The notes beneath the pieces are model-generated. The model ran no database searches. It saw only the letters and a program-made list of their open reading frames with translations, and was not told the origin of the DNA. Source: Reyranella sp. (lineage in GTDB: Bacteria > Pseudomonadota > Alphaproteobacteria > Reyranellales > Reyranellaceae). Taken from it: 64,000 nt of DNA. Location of the stretch: contig NZ_JAFKJN010000015.1 in the NCBI RefSeq assembly GCF_017305915.1, forward strand, positions 1-64,000, in the 5' to 3' direction. The position numbers and the translations under genes were made by a program. Shown piece by piece: positions 36,218 through 45,797 of this stretch; position 1 is the first letter of the stretch; every line of letters begins with the position of its first letter.

Positions 36218-37153
36218 ATGACATCGACACCTCCGAGAGCTGTTTTGGTGATCCGCAACCCGACGGCGGGCCGCCGCCGCCGCCGGCTGGTCGATGCCGT
36301 GGTGCAGCATGTGCGGTCGTCGGGCTGGACGGTCGACGTGGTCGATACCGGCGCCGTGGGCGATGCGCGGCGGCTGGCCGAGGCCTGCGACGCCGGCCGC
36401 TACGGCGTGATCGCCGTGGCCGGCGGCGACGGCACGATCAACGAGGTGGTGAACGGCCTGGCGCGGCGGTGCGGAACCGCACCACCGCTCGCCATCGTGC
36501 CGCTCGGCACCGCCAACGTGCTGGCGCACGAGCTCGGCGTCGATGCCCGCGCCGCCACGATCGCCCAGACCATCATCTCGGGCCGCGCCGTGCTGGTGCA
36601 GCCCGGCGAGGCGAGCGGGCCCTCGGAGAGCGGTGGCGACCCGCGCTGCTTCTCGCTGATGGCCGGCGCCGGCTTCGACGCTAAGGTGGTGGCCGGCGTC
36701 AGCACGTCGCTGAAGCGGCGGTTCGGCAAGGCCGCCTATGTCTGGCGCTCGCTGATCGAGACGCGCAAGTACCGACCGGTGCGCTACGCCGTCGAGATCG
36801 ACGGCACGCGCTACGCGGCGGCGTCGGTGATCGTGACGCGCGGCCGCCACTATGCCGGCCCGTACGTCGTGGCGCCCAAGGCGCTGCTCAGCGACCCGCT
36901 GCTGCATGTCTGCCTGTTCGAGCGCTGGGGACGGCTGCACACGCTGCGCTTCGGGCTGGCGCTGCTGCTCGGCCGCCTGGCGCAGGCCGGCGGCTACCGC
37001 GTGGTCGCAGGACGCGACGTCCGGGTGTCGGTGCTGAACGATGCCGGCGAGGCGCGCCGCCAGCCGGTGCAGATCGACGGCGACGACGCGATGACGCTGC
37101 CGGTGTCGTTCAGCCTGTCGTCCGGCGCGGTGCGCCTGCTGCAACCGCTGTAG
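36218..37153 (+). CDS. diacylglycerol kinase family lipid kinase
   Basis: A 311-residue YegS/DAGK-type lipid kinase. VIRNPTAGRRRRR is the phosphate-binding start, VIAVAGGDGTINEVVNGLA the hallmark GGDGT motif and VPLGTANVLAHELGV the following loop. The C-terminal beta-sandwich ends with VQIDGDDAMTLPVSF. Such enzymes phosphorylate diacylglycerol, sphingoid bases or phosphatidylglycerol. Its divergence from plcP, which is predicted to release diacylglycerol, suggests recycling of diacylglycerol into phospholipid, though co-regulation is not shown. Confidence 0.87.
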   Translation: MTSTPPRAVLVIRNPTAGRRRRRLVDAVVQHVRSSGWTVDVVDTGAVGDARRLAEACDAGRYGVIAVAGGDGTINEVVNGLARRCGTAPPLAIVPLGTANVLAHELGVDARAATIAQTIISGRAVLVQPGEASGPSESGGDPRCFSLMAGAGFDAKVVAGVSTSLKRRFGKAAYVWRSLIETRKYRPVRYAVEIDGTRYAAASVIVTRGRHYAGPYVVAPKALLSDPLLHVCLFERWGRLHTLRFGLALLLGRLAQAGGYRVVAGRDVRVSVLNDAGEARRQPVQIDGDDAMTLPVSFSLSSGAVRLLQPL

Positions 37154-37336
37154 ACGCGCACCGATACCGGCACGACACATATGTCGCGTTGGCTACGCGT
37201 TTGACGGAAATCAACGACGCGCGCCGCGCGAAAACAATGATGTGCCCCCCGGGGCACCAAACGGTGCCGGGCCGGCGGCGTCGCAGAGCTCCGAATGCCC
37301 CGTGCTCCTGCTCGAGCTCGCTTCGTGGGGAATCCA

Positions 37337-37939
37337 ATGCCCAAGTCCTCTGTGCGATCGATGATCGCGCTCGCCGGCGTCGCGACCTTCTCGCTCCTGG
37401 CAACCGCCGCCAACGCGGCTGATCTCACCCGGGAAGACGAGATCGCGATCCGCGGCGACATCGTGACCGCCGATTCCAAGACCCGCATGATCGTGCTCGA
37501 GAGCCCCGAGCGCGACACGCTCGGCTATCGCGTGCTGCCGACCATGGGCGCGTCGTCGGCCGGCGACACCTTCCCGCGGCTGCGGCCAGGCGTCACCGTC
37601 GACATGCGCTACTACCGCATCGTCGACGTGCTGGTCGCCAAGAGCTCGCCCGAGGTCGACCAGAAGGCGCAGGCGATGCTGACCGATCCGGCGCAGGCGC
37701 CGGGCATCCTCGACACCGGCACCAAGGTCAAGCTCTGGAAGGTCCAGGGCATGGTGGTGCGCACCGATCTCGCCGCCAAGAAGATGGACGTCGTCGATCC
37801 CCAGGGCGGTATGATCTACAGGACGCCGTGGATCAAGTCGAAGGAAGGCCAGGCCGCGCTCGCCGCGCTCAAGCCCGGCGACATGGTGACCTGCATCTTC
37901 ACCGAGCGCACCGCGTTCGAGGTCGTTCCGATCAACTGA
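37337..37939 (+). CDS. exported protein of unknown function
   Basis: A 200-residue protein. ATG 37337 gives a typical Sec signal (MPKSSVRSMIALAGVATFSLLATAANAA). The mature region looks beta-rich with an OB-like or PRC-like feel (IRGDIVTADSKTRMIVLES, KLWKVQGMVVRTDLAAKKMDVVDPQGGMIYRTPWI, LKPGDMVTCIFTERTAFEVV). No catalytic motif was seen. The 183-bp region before it holds a short CGACA/TGTCG dyad near 37172 but nothing clear. Confidence 0.7.
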   Translation: MPKSSVRSMIALAGVATFSLLATAANAADLTREDEIAIRGDIVTADSKTRMIVLESPERDTLGYRVLPTMGASSAGDTFPRLRPGVTVDMRYYRIVDVLVAKSSPEVDQKAQAMLTDPAQAPGILDTGTKVKLWKVQGMVVRTDLAAKKMDVVDPQGGMIYRTPWIKSKEGQAALAALKPGDMVTCIFTERTAFEVVPIN

Positions 37940-37957
37940 GGATCGGAGAGGCGCGGC

Positions 37958-39157
37958 TCAGCGCACCGCGCGCTGCAGCCGCGCCACCATCTCCGGCGTG
38001 GGATGGCCGTCGGCGGGCAGGCCCGCCTGCTTCTGGAACAGCCGCACCGCCGAGCGCGTCTTGGGGCCGAGCAGCCCGTCGGTCTCGTCGGTGTAGAAGC
38101 CGAGCCGCGCGAGGCGCGTCTGGATGTCGATCACGGTGTCGCGCGACAGCGGTTCGTCGTCGGCCGGCGCCGGCTGCATCACCGTCGGGCCGCCCGCGAT
38201 CTGCTGCGCCAGGATGGTGACCGACAGCGCATAGAGCGTCGAGCGGTTCCAGTTCATCACCGCCTTGAAATTGGGATAGAGGATGAAGGCGGGCCCGCGC
38301 CAGCCGGCCGGCAGGATGATCGACGACGGCTCGTCGCTCGCCGGCAGAGCCGCGCCGCCGGCGCGCTTCACGCCCATCGATGCCCAGGTGCGCACCGGCT
38401 TCTCGACCGTGGTGTCGGCCTGCTCGAGCGGGAAGTTCTGCGGCAGCGTGACCTCGTCGGCCGCCGGCAGACCCGGCTTGAATCCGATGCCGCGCAGAAA
38501 ATTCGCGGCCGAGGCGAAGGCGTCGGGCATGCTGTTCCAGATGTCGATGCGGCCGTTGCCGTCGCGGTCGACCGCCCACCTGGTGAAGGTCGAGGGCATG
38601 AACTGCATGTTGCCCATCGCGCCCGCCCACGAGCCCCGCATCTCCTTCGTGGTCATGTGATTGTTGGCGAGGATCTTCAGCGCCTGGATGGTCTCGTTGG
38701 CGAAGAACGCCGTGCGCTTGGTCATGCAGGCCAGGGTCGCGACCGAACGCAGCGCCGAGAAGTCGCCCATGTAGCCGCCGTAGTTGGTCTCGACACCCCA
38801 GAAGGCCACGAGGTACTGCGGCGCCACGCCGTACTCGCCCTCGATCTGGCTCAGCAGGCCGCGCCATTGCGCGAGCTTCTGCTGGCCCTTGGCGATGCGG
38901 TCGGCGGTGATCGCGTTGCCGATGTACTTGCCGTAGGTCAGCGAGAACTCGGGCTGGCGCGAATCGAGGTCGATCACCTTCTGGTCGGGCGTCAGCCCGC
39001 GGAACGCCGTATCGATCGTTCCGGCCGGCACGCCCTGGCGCAGGGCGTCGGCCCGGATGTTCTGCAGGCAGTCCTGGAAGTCGTTTTGCGCGAAGGCCGG
39101 GCCGGCGGCGATCGCCGTCGTTGCGGCGAGGAGGCGGATGGTCGGGAGGGGGATCAT
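37958..39157 (-). CDS. lytic murein transglycosylase (MltB type) with peptidoglycan-binding domain
   Basis: A 399-residue exported enzyme. Signal peptide about residues 1-22 (AAGPAFAQ). The SLT_2/MltB domain has YLVAFWGVETNYGGYMGDFSALRSVATLA, where the Glu of VETNYG is the catalytic acid, and RGSWAGAMGNMQFMPSTF. WAVDRDGNGRIDIWNSMPDAFASAANFL is another family signature. The last 65 residues form a peptidoglycan-binding type 1 domain (VIDIQTRLARLGFYTDETDGLLGPKTRSAVRLFQKQAGLPADG). It cleaves glycan strands to form 1,6-anhydro ends. Confidence 0.92.
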   Translation of the reverse strand: MIPLPTIRLLAATTAIAAGPAFAQNDFQDCLQNIRADALRQGVPAGTIDTAFRGLTPDQKVIDLDSRQPEFSLTYGKYIGNAITADRIAKGQQKLAQWRGLLSQIEGEYGVAPQYLVAFWGVETNYGGYMGDFSALRSVATLACMTKRTAFFANETIQALKILANNHMTTKEMRGSWAGAMGNMQFMPSTFTRWAVDRDGNGRIDIWNSMPDAFASAANFLRGIGFKPGLPAADEVTLPQNFPLEQADTTVEKPVRTWASMGVKRAGGAALPASDEPSSIILPAGWRGPAFILYPNFKAVMNWNRSTLYALSVTILAQQIAGGPTVMQPAPADDEPLSRDTVIDIQTRLARLGFYTDETDGLLGPKTRSAVRLFQKQAGLPADGHPTPEMVARLQRAVR

Positions 39158-39170
39158 GGCGCCTGTTTTA

Positions 39171-40517
39171 TCACGAGCCGGCGATGGTCATCCCTTCGAT
39201 TCGCACGGTCGGCGCGTTGGTCGAGCTCTTGAACTGCAGGTCGCTGGCCGGCGTCATCTTGAGGAACATGTCCTTCAAATTGCCTGCGATGGTGAGGCCG
39301 CTCACCGGCCATGCCTTCTTGCCGTTCTCGATCCAGAAGCCCGAGGCGCCGCGGCTGTAGTCGCCGGTCACGCCGTTGACGCCCATGCCGATCAGGTCGG
39401 TGATGTAGAGGCCGCTCTTGATGTCGGCGATCAGCTCGTCGGGCGAAAGCTTGCCCTTCTCGAGATAGAAGTTGGATGGCGAGCCGTGCGAGCCGTTGCC
39501 GGTCGGCGCCAGGTTGAGCTGCCGCGCCGAGGCGAGATCGAGCAGCCAGGTCGTCAGCACGCCGTCGTCGATCACGGCGCGGCGCTTGGTCGGCAGGCCC
39601 TCGCCGTCGAACGGCCGGCTGCCCAGCCCGCGCTTGCGATGCGGGTTGTCGATGATGCGGATGCCCTTGGCGAAGATCTGCTGGCCCATCCTGTCCTTGA
39701 GGAAGGACGTGCCGCGGGCCACGCCGCGGCCGTTGATGGCGCCGGCGAGGTGGCCGAGCATGCTGCCCGACAGGCGCCGGTCGTAGACCACCGGCACCCG
39801 ACCGTTGGCGACCTTCTTCGGATTGAGCCGCTCGACGGCGAAGCGGCCGGCGTTGCGGCCGACCTTGGCGGCCGCCATCAGGTCGTCGAAATGGACGGCC
39901 GAAGACCATTCATAGTCGCGCTCCATGCCGGTGCCTTCGCCGGCCAGCACCGCGCAGGACAGCGAATAGCCGCCGCGGCGGTAGCCGCCGCTGAAGCCGT
40001 TGCTGGTGACCAGCATCATGGTCGAGCGGCTCCAGCTCGCCTCGGCGCCCTCGGAGTTGGTGACGCCCTTCACGGCCCGCGCCGCGTCCTCGGCCTCGGC
40101 GGCGAGCGCCAGCAGCGTCTTGGCCGATGGCGGGCGGCGCCTGTCGTCGAGATCGAGGTCGGCCCAGGCGGTGGCCAGCAGCTCGGCCGGCGCAATGCCG
40201 GCATGGGGGTCCTCCGGGACCGCGCGGGCCATGTCGACGGCGCGCTCGACCAGGCTGCGGAGCGCCTTCGGCGCGAAATCGGTCGAAGAGACCGAGGCCG
40301 AGCGCTGGCCGATGAAAGCGCGCAGGCGCAGGTCGCGGCCTTCGCTGCCCTCGAGCTTCTCGCGCTTGCCGAGCCGCTGCGCCACCGACAGCGATTCGCC
40401 GTGGAGGTAGAAGGCTTCGGCCGAATCGGCGCCTGCAGCCTTCGCCCATTTCATGAGGTCGGCGAGCAGGTTGGCGTCGACGCCGGACGGGGGAGCGGGC
40501 TTTTTCTTGGTGGCCAT
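39171..40517 (-). CDS. pmbA: TldE/PmbA-family protease subunit
   Basis: A 448-residue PmbA (TldE). No HExxxH zinc motif is present, which separates it from the catalytic partner TldD. Signatures are SAEAFYLHGESLSVAQRLGKREKLEGSEGRDLRLRAFIGQR, FDGEGLPTKRRAVIDDGVLTTWLLDLASARQL, GSHGSPSNFYLEKG and GVNGVTGDYSRGASGFWIENGK. TldD/TldE heterodimers degrade unfolded peptides and mature modified peptides such as microcins. The tldD gene is not in the window. Confidence 0.92.
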   Translation of the reverse strand: MATKKKPAPPSGVDANLLADLMKWAKAAGADSAEAFYLHGESLSVAQRLGKREKLEGSEGRDLRLRAFIGQRSASVSSTDFAPKALRSLVERAVDMARAVPEDPHAGIAPAELLATAWADLDLDDRRRPPSAKTLLALAAEAEDAARAVKGVTNSEGAEASWSRSTMMLVTSNGFSGGYRRGGYSLSCAVLAGEGTGMERDYEWSSAVHFDDLMAAAKVGRNAGRFAVERLNPKKVANGRVPVVYDRRLSGSMLGHLAGAINGRGVARGTSFLKDRMGQQIFAKGIRIIDNPHRKRGLGSRPFDGEGLPTKRRAVIDDGVLTTWLLDLASARQLNLAPTGNGSHGSPSNFYLEKGKLSPDELIADIKSGLYITDLIGMGVNGVTGDYSRGASGFWIENGKKAWPVSGLTIAGNLKDMFLKMTPASDLQFKSSTNAPTVRIEGMTIAGS

Positions 40518-40576
40518 GCCCGCCTTTTACGCGGTTGCGGGCATGGCCGTCGAGCGGCGCCGGATCGGGCGGGCGA

Positions 40577-40650
40577 TCAGCCGGCGGCGAACCGGATGCC
40601 CTCGCGGGTCTCGCGGATGACGTCGTCGACGGCGCCGAGCGCGCACCCTG
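40577..40650 (-). pseudogene. possible remnant of a truncated gene
   Basis: In the gap between leuA and pmbA the minus strand reads LGAVDDVIRETREGIRFAAG then stops at 40577; the frame is closed by TAA just upstream, near 40650. The peptide has protein-like composition but no start and no neighbour in frame. It may be the tail of a gene lost by deletion, or a chance frame. The rest of the gap (40650-40711) has repeated TCGACTAT/TCGCG-like words and a GTCGCG-4-CGCGAC hairpin next to the leuA stop. Confidence 0.25.
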
Positions 40651-40711
40651 CTTAGCAGCCGACTACCTCGATCGTGTGTCGAGTTGTATCGACTATGTCG
40701 CGTTCACGCGA

Positions 40712-42544
<1,833 letters not shown>

Positions 42545-42628
42545 TTAGCGATTTGCGGGGCGCCGTCAACCCGCCGCGGGTCCGGTGCGGAATAGGGCGG
42601 CTTGCGCCGCCCCATCGCCGGAAGGTGT

Positions 42629-42949
42629 TCAGTTGAGGGGGATGTTGAAGTTCAGGTTCAGGCCGGACGGGCCCTGGTTGTACGGCATCGGCTGCACGTA
42701 CATCGGCTGCGGCGCCATGTAGACCGGCGCGCGCTGGACGACCACCGGCCGCTCGCGGACCACTTCGCGGACCACGACGGGCCGCTCGTGGCGCCAGTAC
42801 TCGTGCTCGTAGCGGTGGTGGTCATAACGCCAGTGATCGTGATCGCGATCGTGATCGCGGTAGCCGTCCCAGGCATTGGCGCCGCTGGAGAGGGTGAGGA
42901 CCAGAAGGCCGGTGCCGAGGGCGGCGCCGAGGAGAGAAGAGAGACGCAT
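42629..42949 (-). CDS. small His/Arg-rich exported protein
   Basis: A 106-residue protein with signal peptide MRLSSLLGAALGTGLLVLTLSSGANA. The mature part is full of His, Arg, Asp and Tyr (DGYRDHDRDHDHWRYDHHRYEHEYW), then Val-Arg repeats and a Pro/Met/Gln-rich tail. Proteins like this are usually unclassified. It shares an upstream 19-bp box (43041-43059) with three further small exported-protein genes, so the four may be co-regulated. Confidence 0.7.
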   Translation of the reverse strand: MRLSSLLGAALGTGLLVLTLSSGANAWDGYRDHDRDHDHWRYDHHRYEHEYWRHERPVVVREVVRERPVVVQRAPVYMAPQPMYVQPMPYNQGPSGLNLNFNIPLN

Positions 42950-43040
42950 GGGCTTGTACCTCCGCTGACATCATGAGGTACGCGAGCACCCTGCCGATTC
43001 ATCTCCGGCCAAATGCGGCATTGTCGAGAAATGTGGGAAC

Positions 43041-43059
43041 GGGTTCCGCCGTATTTCGC
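43041..43059 (-). promoter_or_regulatory. conserved upstream box, copy D
   Basis: Minus strand GCGAAATACGGCGGAACCC, 92 bp before the start at 42949. It matches the boxes before the three following small genes at GCGAAAYA-GGCG but departs in the tail, so it is the weakest member. Confidence 0.45.
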
Positions 43060-43076
43060 CGGCGCATCGTTGTGAC

Positions 43077-43108
43077 AAAAAAGGCGCGCCACGTTTCCGT
43101 GGCGCGCC
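43077..43108 (-). terminator. intrinsic terminator of the 43131-43490 gene
   Basis: On the minus strand an 11-bp perfect stem GGCGCGCCACG / CGTGGCGCGCC with a 4-nt loop is followed by six T (43082-43077). It lies 23 bp after the stop of the small exported protein gene and is one of the cleanest terminators in the window. Confidence 0.85.
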
Positions 43109-43130
43109 CCGAAGATCGACGATCCCGCCG

Positions 43131-43490
43131 TTAGCGGATCATGAGGCCGTAGCCCGGCTCCGGTCCGTAGTAGCCGTAAGCCGGCGGCGGCGCGTAGTAC
43201 CGGTAAGCCGGCGGTGGCGGCGCGTAGTAGCCGTACGCTGGCGGCGGGTAGTAGTAGCGCGGCTGCGAAGCCGCTACCGCGGCGCCCATGATACCGGCAA
43301 AGGCGTTGAGCGCCGCAGCCGGGCCAGGATCGTAGGTGTAGCCACTATTGCGCCAATCCACGCAGTAGCCGTGGCGCCAGTGCGCGCAATAGGCCGCCTC
43401 TGCGCCGGTAGTGGTGGCGACCAGACCCAGCGTCGCGGCTGCCGCGGCCACTGCGCCCATCGTCCATCGACTCTTCAAGATGCTGCGCAT
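43131..43490 (-). CDS. small Tyr/Pro-rich exported protein
   Basis: A 119-residue protein. Signal peptide about 1-32 (ATLGLVATTTGAEA), then YCAHWRHGYCVDWRNSGY (two Cys), a hydrophobic Ala-rich helix (AALNAFAGIMGAAVAAS) and a repeat tail of YYAPPPAYGYY units ending GYGLMIR. The C-terminus YGLM(I/V)R is shared with the next gene. Function is unknown; low-complexity Tyr/Pro tails suggest an extracellular or cell-surface role. It has its own terminator and upstream box. Confidence 0.72.
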   Translation of the reverse strand: MRSILKSRWTMGAVAAAAATLGLVATTTGAEAAYCAHWRHGYCVDWRNSGYTYDPGPAAALNAFAGIMGAAVAASQPRYYYPPPAYGYYAPPPPAYRYYAPPPAYGYYGPEPGYGLMIR

Positions 43491-43577
43491 TGCAACCTCC
43501 TTTCAAAGCCATCTGATAACGATCTCACGATCTGTTAGATCGGTATCGAATGTGATTTCTGTGGGGATTTCGCAGCC

Positions 43578-43596
43578 TGTTGTCGCCATGTTTCAG
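43578..43596 (-). promoter_or_regulatory. conserved upstream box, copy C
   Basis: Minus strand CTGAAACATGGCGACAACA, 88 bp before the start at 43490. It is followed by GGCTGCGAAATcCCC as in copies A and B, so the conserved region is longer than the box. Confidence 0.6.
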
Positions 43597-43607
43597 GCAA
43601 GTCAGGT

Positions 43608-43910
43608 TTAGCGGACCATCAGACCGTACGTCTGGACCGGCGGCGCGTAGTAGTAGCCGTAGGGCACCGCGCGGTCGCGCTCACGCCACGTCCAGCCGCG
43701 ATCCCACGAGCGGTAGTAATAAGGGCGCTGGTAATAGGGATAGTAGCCGTTGTTCACGGCCCAGCCATTGTTCCAGCGATGATGATGCCGCCAGTTGTCG
43801 TATTGCCAGTCGTGAGCGTCGGCGGTCGCTGCGGCGCCGGTCAGGGCGACGATACCGACGGCGATCGCCGCCGAGGCTCGACCCAACCGGCTCTTCAAGT
43901 CGGTGCGCAT
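43608..43910 (-). CDS. small Tyr/Trp-rich exported protein
   Basis: A 100-residue protein paralogous to 44045-44389: both start MRT(D/N)LKSRLGRASAAIAVG and share the signal peptide, then diverge. The mature part is rich in Trp, Tyr, His and Asn (QYDNWRHHHRWNNGW, YYQRPYYYRSW) and contains a GWTWRERDRA motif matching GWTWGERYGA in the paralog. It ends TYGLMVR. No known family. Confidence 0.72.
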   Translation of the reverse strand: MRTDLKSRLGRASAAIAVGIVALTGAAATADAHDWQYDNWRHHHRWNNGWAVNNGYYPYYQRPYYYRSWDRGWTWRERDRAVPYGYYYAPPVQTYGLMVR

Positions 43911-44009
43911 GGCACATCTCCTTTGAAGTGAAGTCCGTGGATCGGTTTAACGTTCCGGGCGGCCCATCGGACCGGCCGCGAATGCGACATCGGCGGGGTT
44001 TTCGCAGCC

Positions 44010-44028
44010 GGTTGTCGCCCTATTTCGC
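44010..44028 (-). promoter_or_regulatory. conserved upstream box, copy B
   Basis: Minus strand GCGAAATAGGGCGACAACC, 100 bp before the start at 43910, followed by GGCTGCGAAAACCCCGCCGATG as in copy A. Confidence 0.6.
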
Positions 44029-44044
44029 ATTGGCCGGGTCTAGT

Positions 44045-44389
44045 CTAGCGGTTGAACAGCCCCATGATCTGACCAAGCGCCTGCGGATTGGGATTGGAGC
44101 CGTAGAAACGCTGCTGCCGAGCGTAGTAGCCCTGCTGCTGCGGGTAGTAGCCCTGGCCCGAGTAATACGTGTTGGCGGGCGGCGCGCCATAGCGTTCGCC
44201 CCACGTCCAGCCGGGATTCTGCGAGCGCTGGTAGTAGGGATACTGGGGGCTGTTGTAGCCGTTGTAGGGAACCCAGCTGCCGTTCCAGCTCTGGGCATCG
44301 GCGGTCGACGCCACGCCCATCAGGGCCGCGAGGCCGACGGCGATGGCCGCCGACGCCCGACCCAACCGGCTCTTCAAATTGGTGCGCAT
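44045..44389 (-). CDS. small Tyr/Gln-rich exported protein
   Basis: A 114-residue protein. ATG 44389 (MRTNLKSRLGRASAAIAVG) follows AGGAGG; a longer upstream frame lacks support. After the signal peptide (ending STADAQS) come QNPGWTWGERYGA and a tail of GYYPQQQGYYARQQ units ending MGLFNR. It is a tandem paralog of the 43608-43910 gene. Function is unknown. Confidence 0.72.
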   Translation of the reverse strand: MRTNLKSRLGRASAAIAVGLAALMGVASTADAQSWNGSWVPYNGYNSPQYPYYQRSQNPGWTWGERYGAPPANTYYSGQGYYPQQQGYYARQQRFYGSNPNPQALGQIMGLFNR

Positions 44390-44482
44390 GGCACGACCTC
44401 CTGTGAACCTGCGATCGATGTAACGCTTTCCGCAGCCCATAGGTCGGTATCGATTGCGACATCGGCGGGGAATTTCGCAGCC

Positions 44483-44501
44483 GCTTGTCGCCATGTTTCG
44501 C
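44483..44501 (-). promoter_or_regulatory. conserved upstream box, copy A
   Basis: Minus strand GCGAAACATGGCGACAAGC, 94 bp before the start at 44389, then GGCTGCGAAATTCCCCGCCG. The match with copies B and C continues for about 50 bp and includes CGAT(G)TCGCA. Confidence 0.6.
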
Positions 44502-44552
44502 GCCCGGCCCGGTGACGGCTAAGATGCCGCGAAAGCGCGTGGAGGAAATGCG

Positions 44553-45746
44553 ATGGCGGGTCCGCTTGCCGGTGTGAGGATTCTCGATTGCACGACGGTC
44601 GTGCTCGGGCCGTGGGCCGCGCAGCAGCTGGGCGACCTCGGCGCCGACGTGATCAAGATCGAGCCGCCCGAAGGCGATACCACGCGCGTGCTGGGGCCGG
44701 CGCGCAATCCCGGCATGGCGGCGTTCTATCTCGGCTGCAACCGCTCCAAGCGCTCGATCGTGCTCGACCTCAAGCAGGATGCCGGCCGCAAGGCGCTGTT
44801 CAAGCTGGCCGAGACCGCCGACGTCTTCATGCACAACTACCGGCCCGATCCGGCCAGGCGCCTGGGCGTGGAGTACGAGAAGTTCGAGAAGATCAACCCG
44901 CGCCTGGTCTATCTCGCGACCTACGGCTATCGCGCCGCCGGTCCGATGGGGCCGAAGGCGGCGTACGACGACATCATCCAGGCGGGCTCGGGGCTTGCCT
45001 CGCTGCAGAGCGTGGTCGCGGGCCAGCCGCGCTTCCTGCCGACCATCGTTGCCGACAAGACGAGCTCCAACGGCGTCGTCTCGGCGCTGCTCGCGGCGCT
45101 GTTCGCGCGCGAGCGCACCGGCAAGGGCCAGTCGGTCGAGGTGCCGATGTTCGAGACGCTGGTCTCGTTCGTGATGGTCGAGCATCTCTACGGCGAGACC
45201 TTCAAGCCGGCGCTCGACACCGCGGGCTACAAGCGCGTGCTCAACAAGGAGCGGCGGCCCTATCCGTCGAAGGACGGCTACTTCGCGCTGCTGCCCTACA
45301 CCGACGGCCACTGGAAGGAGTTCTGCACCCTGGTCGGCCGCGACGACCTCGCGAAGGATCCGCGCTTCCAGGGCATGGCCAATCGCCTCAAGAACGTCGA
45401 GCAGTATTACGCGACGCTGGCCGGGCTGTGTGCCCAGCGCACCAACGCCGAATGGGTCGAGCTGCTCAAGAACTCCAACGTGCCGCACGGGCCGGTCAAC
45501 ACGCTCGACGATCTGTTCAAGGACCCGCAGCTCAACGCCACCGGCTACTGGCAGGAGGTCGAGCATCCGAGCGAGGGCAAGCTGCGCATGCCGGGCATCG
45601 CGCCGCGCTTCAGCAAGACGCCGGCCGAGGTCACCCGGCTGCAGCCGCGGCTCGGCGAGCACAGCGTCGAGGTGCTGGGCGAAGCGGGCTTCACCCGGGC
45701 TGAAATCGATGCCATGCTCAAATCGGGCGCGACCAAAACAGCGTAA
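44553..45746 (+). CDS. CaiB/BaiF-family CoA-transferase
   Basis: A 397-residue type III CoA-transferase. LAGVRILDCTTVVLGPWAAQQLGDLGADVIKIEPPEGD is the classical N-terminal block, YLGCNRSKRSIVLDLKQDAGR and GVEYEKFEKINPRLVYLATYGY follow, and AAYDDIIQAGSGLASL holds the catalytic Asp position. It moves CoA between acyl groups of carboxylic acids. The next two genes encode Bug-type binding proteins, so the transported acid may be its substrate. Confidence 0.9.
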   Translation: MAGPLAGVRILDCTTVVLGPWAAQQLGDLGADVIKIEPPEGDTTRVLGPARNPGMAAFYLGCNRSKRSIVLDLKQDAGRKALFKLAETADVFMHNYRPDPARRLGVEYEKFEKINPRLVYLATYGYRAAGPMGPKAAYDDIIQAGSGLASLQSVVAGQPRFLPTIVADKTSSNGVVSALLAALFARERTGKGQSVEVPMFETLVSFVMVEHLYGETFKPALDTAGYKRVLNKERRPYPSKDGYFALLPYTDGHWKEFCTLVGRDDLAKDPRFQGMANRLKNVEQYYATLAGLCAQRTNAEWVELLKNSNVPHGPVNTLDDLFKDPQLNATGYWQEVEHPSEGKLRMPGIAPRFSKTPAEVTRLQPRLGEHSVEVLGEAGFTRAEIDAMLKSGATKTA

Positions 45747-45797
45747 AGCATTGAGTACAGCGTCGTTGCCCGCCTCGATGAGGCTAGGGAGGCAACG

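Noticed and set aside
36207..36224. Pho box for plcP
   Set aside because: It has three mismatches, overlaps the kinase start codon and lacks a -10 at 10-11 bp; kept only as a low-interest question.
35294..37180. A 628-codon version of the phosphoesterase
   Set aside because: The first 350 codons are antisense to the lipid kinase; the real start is ATG 36109 before the DIHLG motif.
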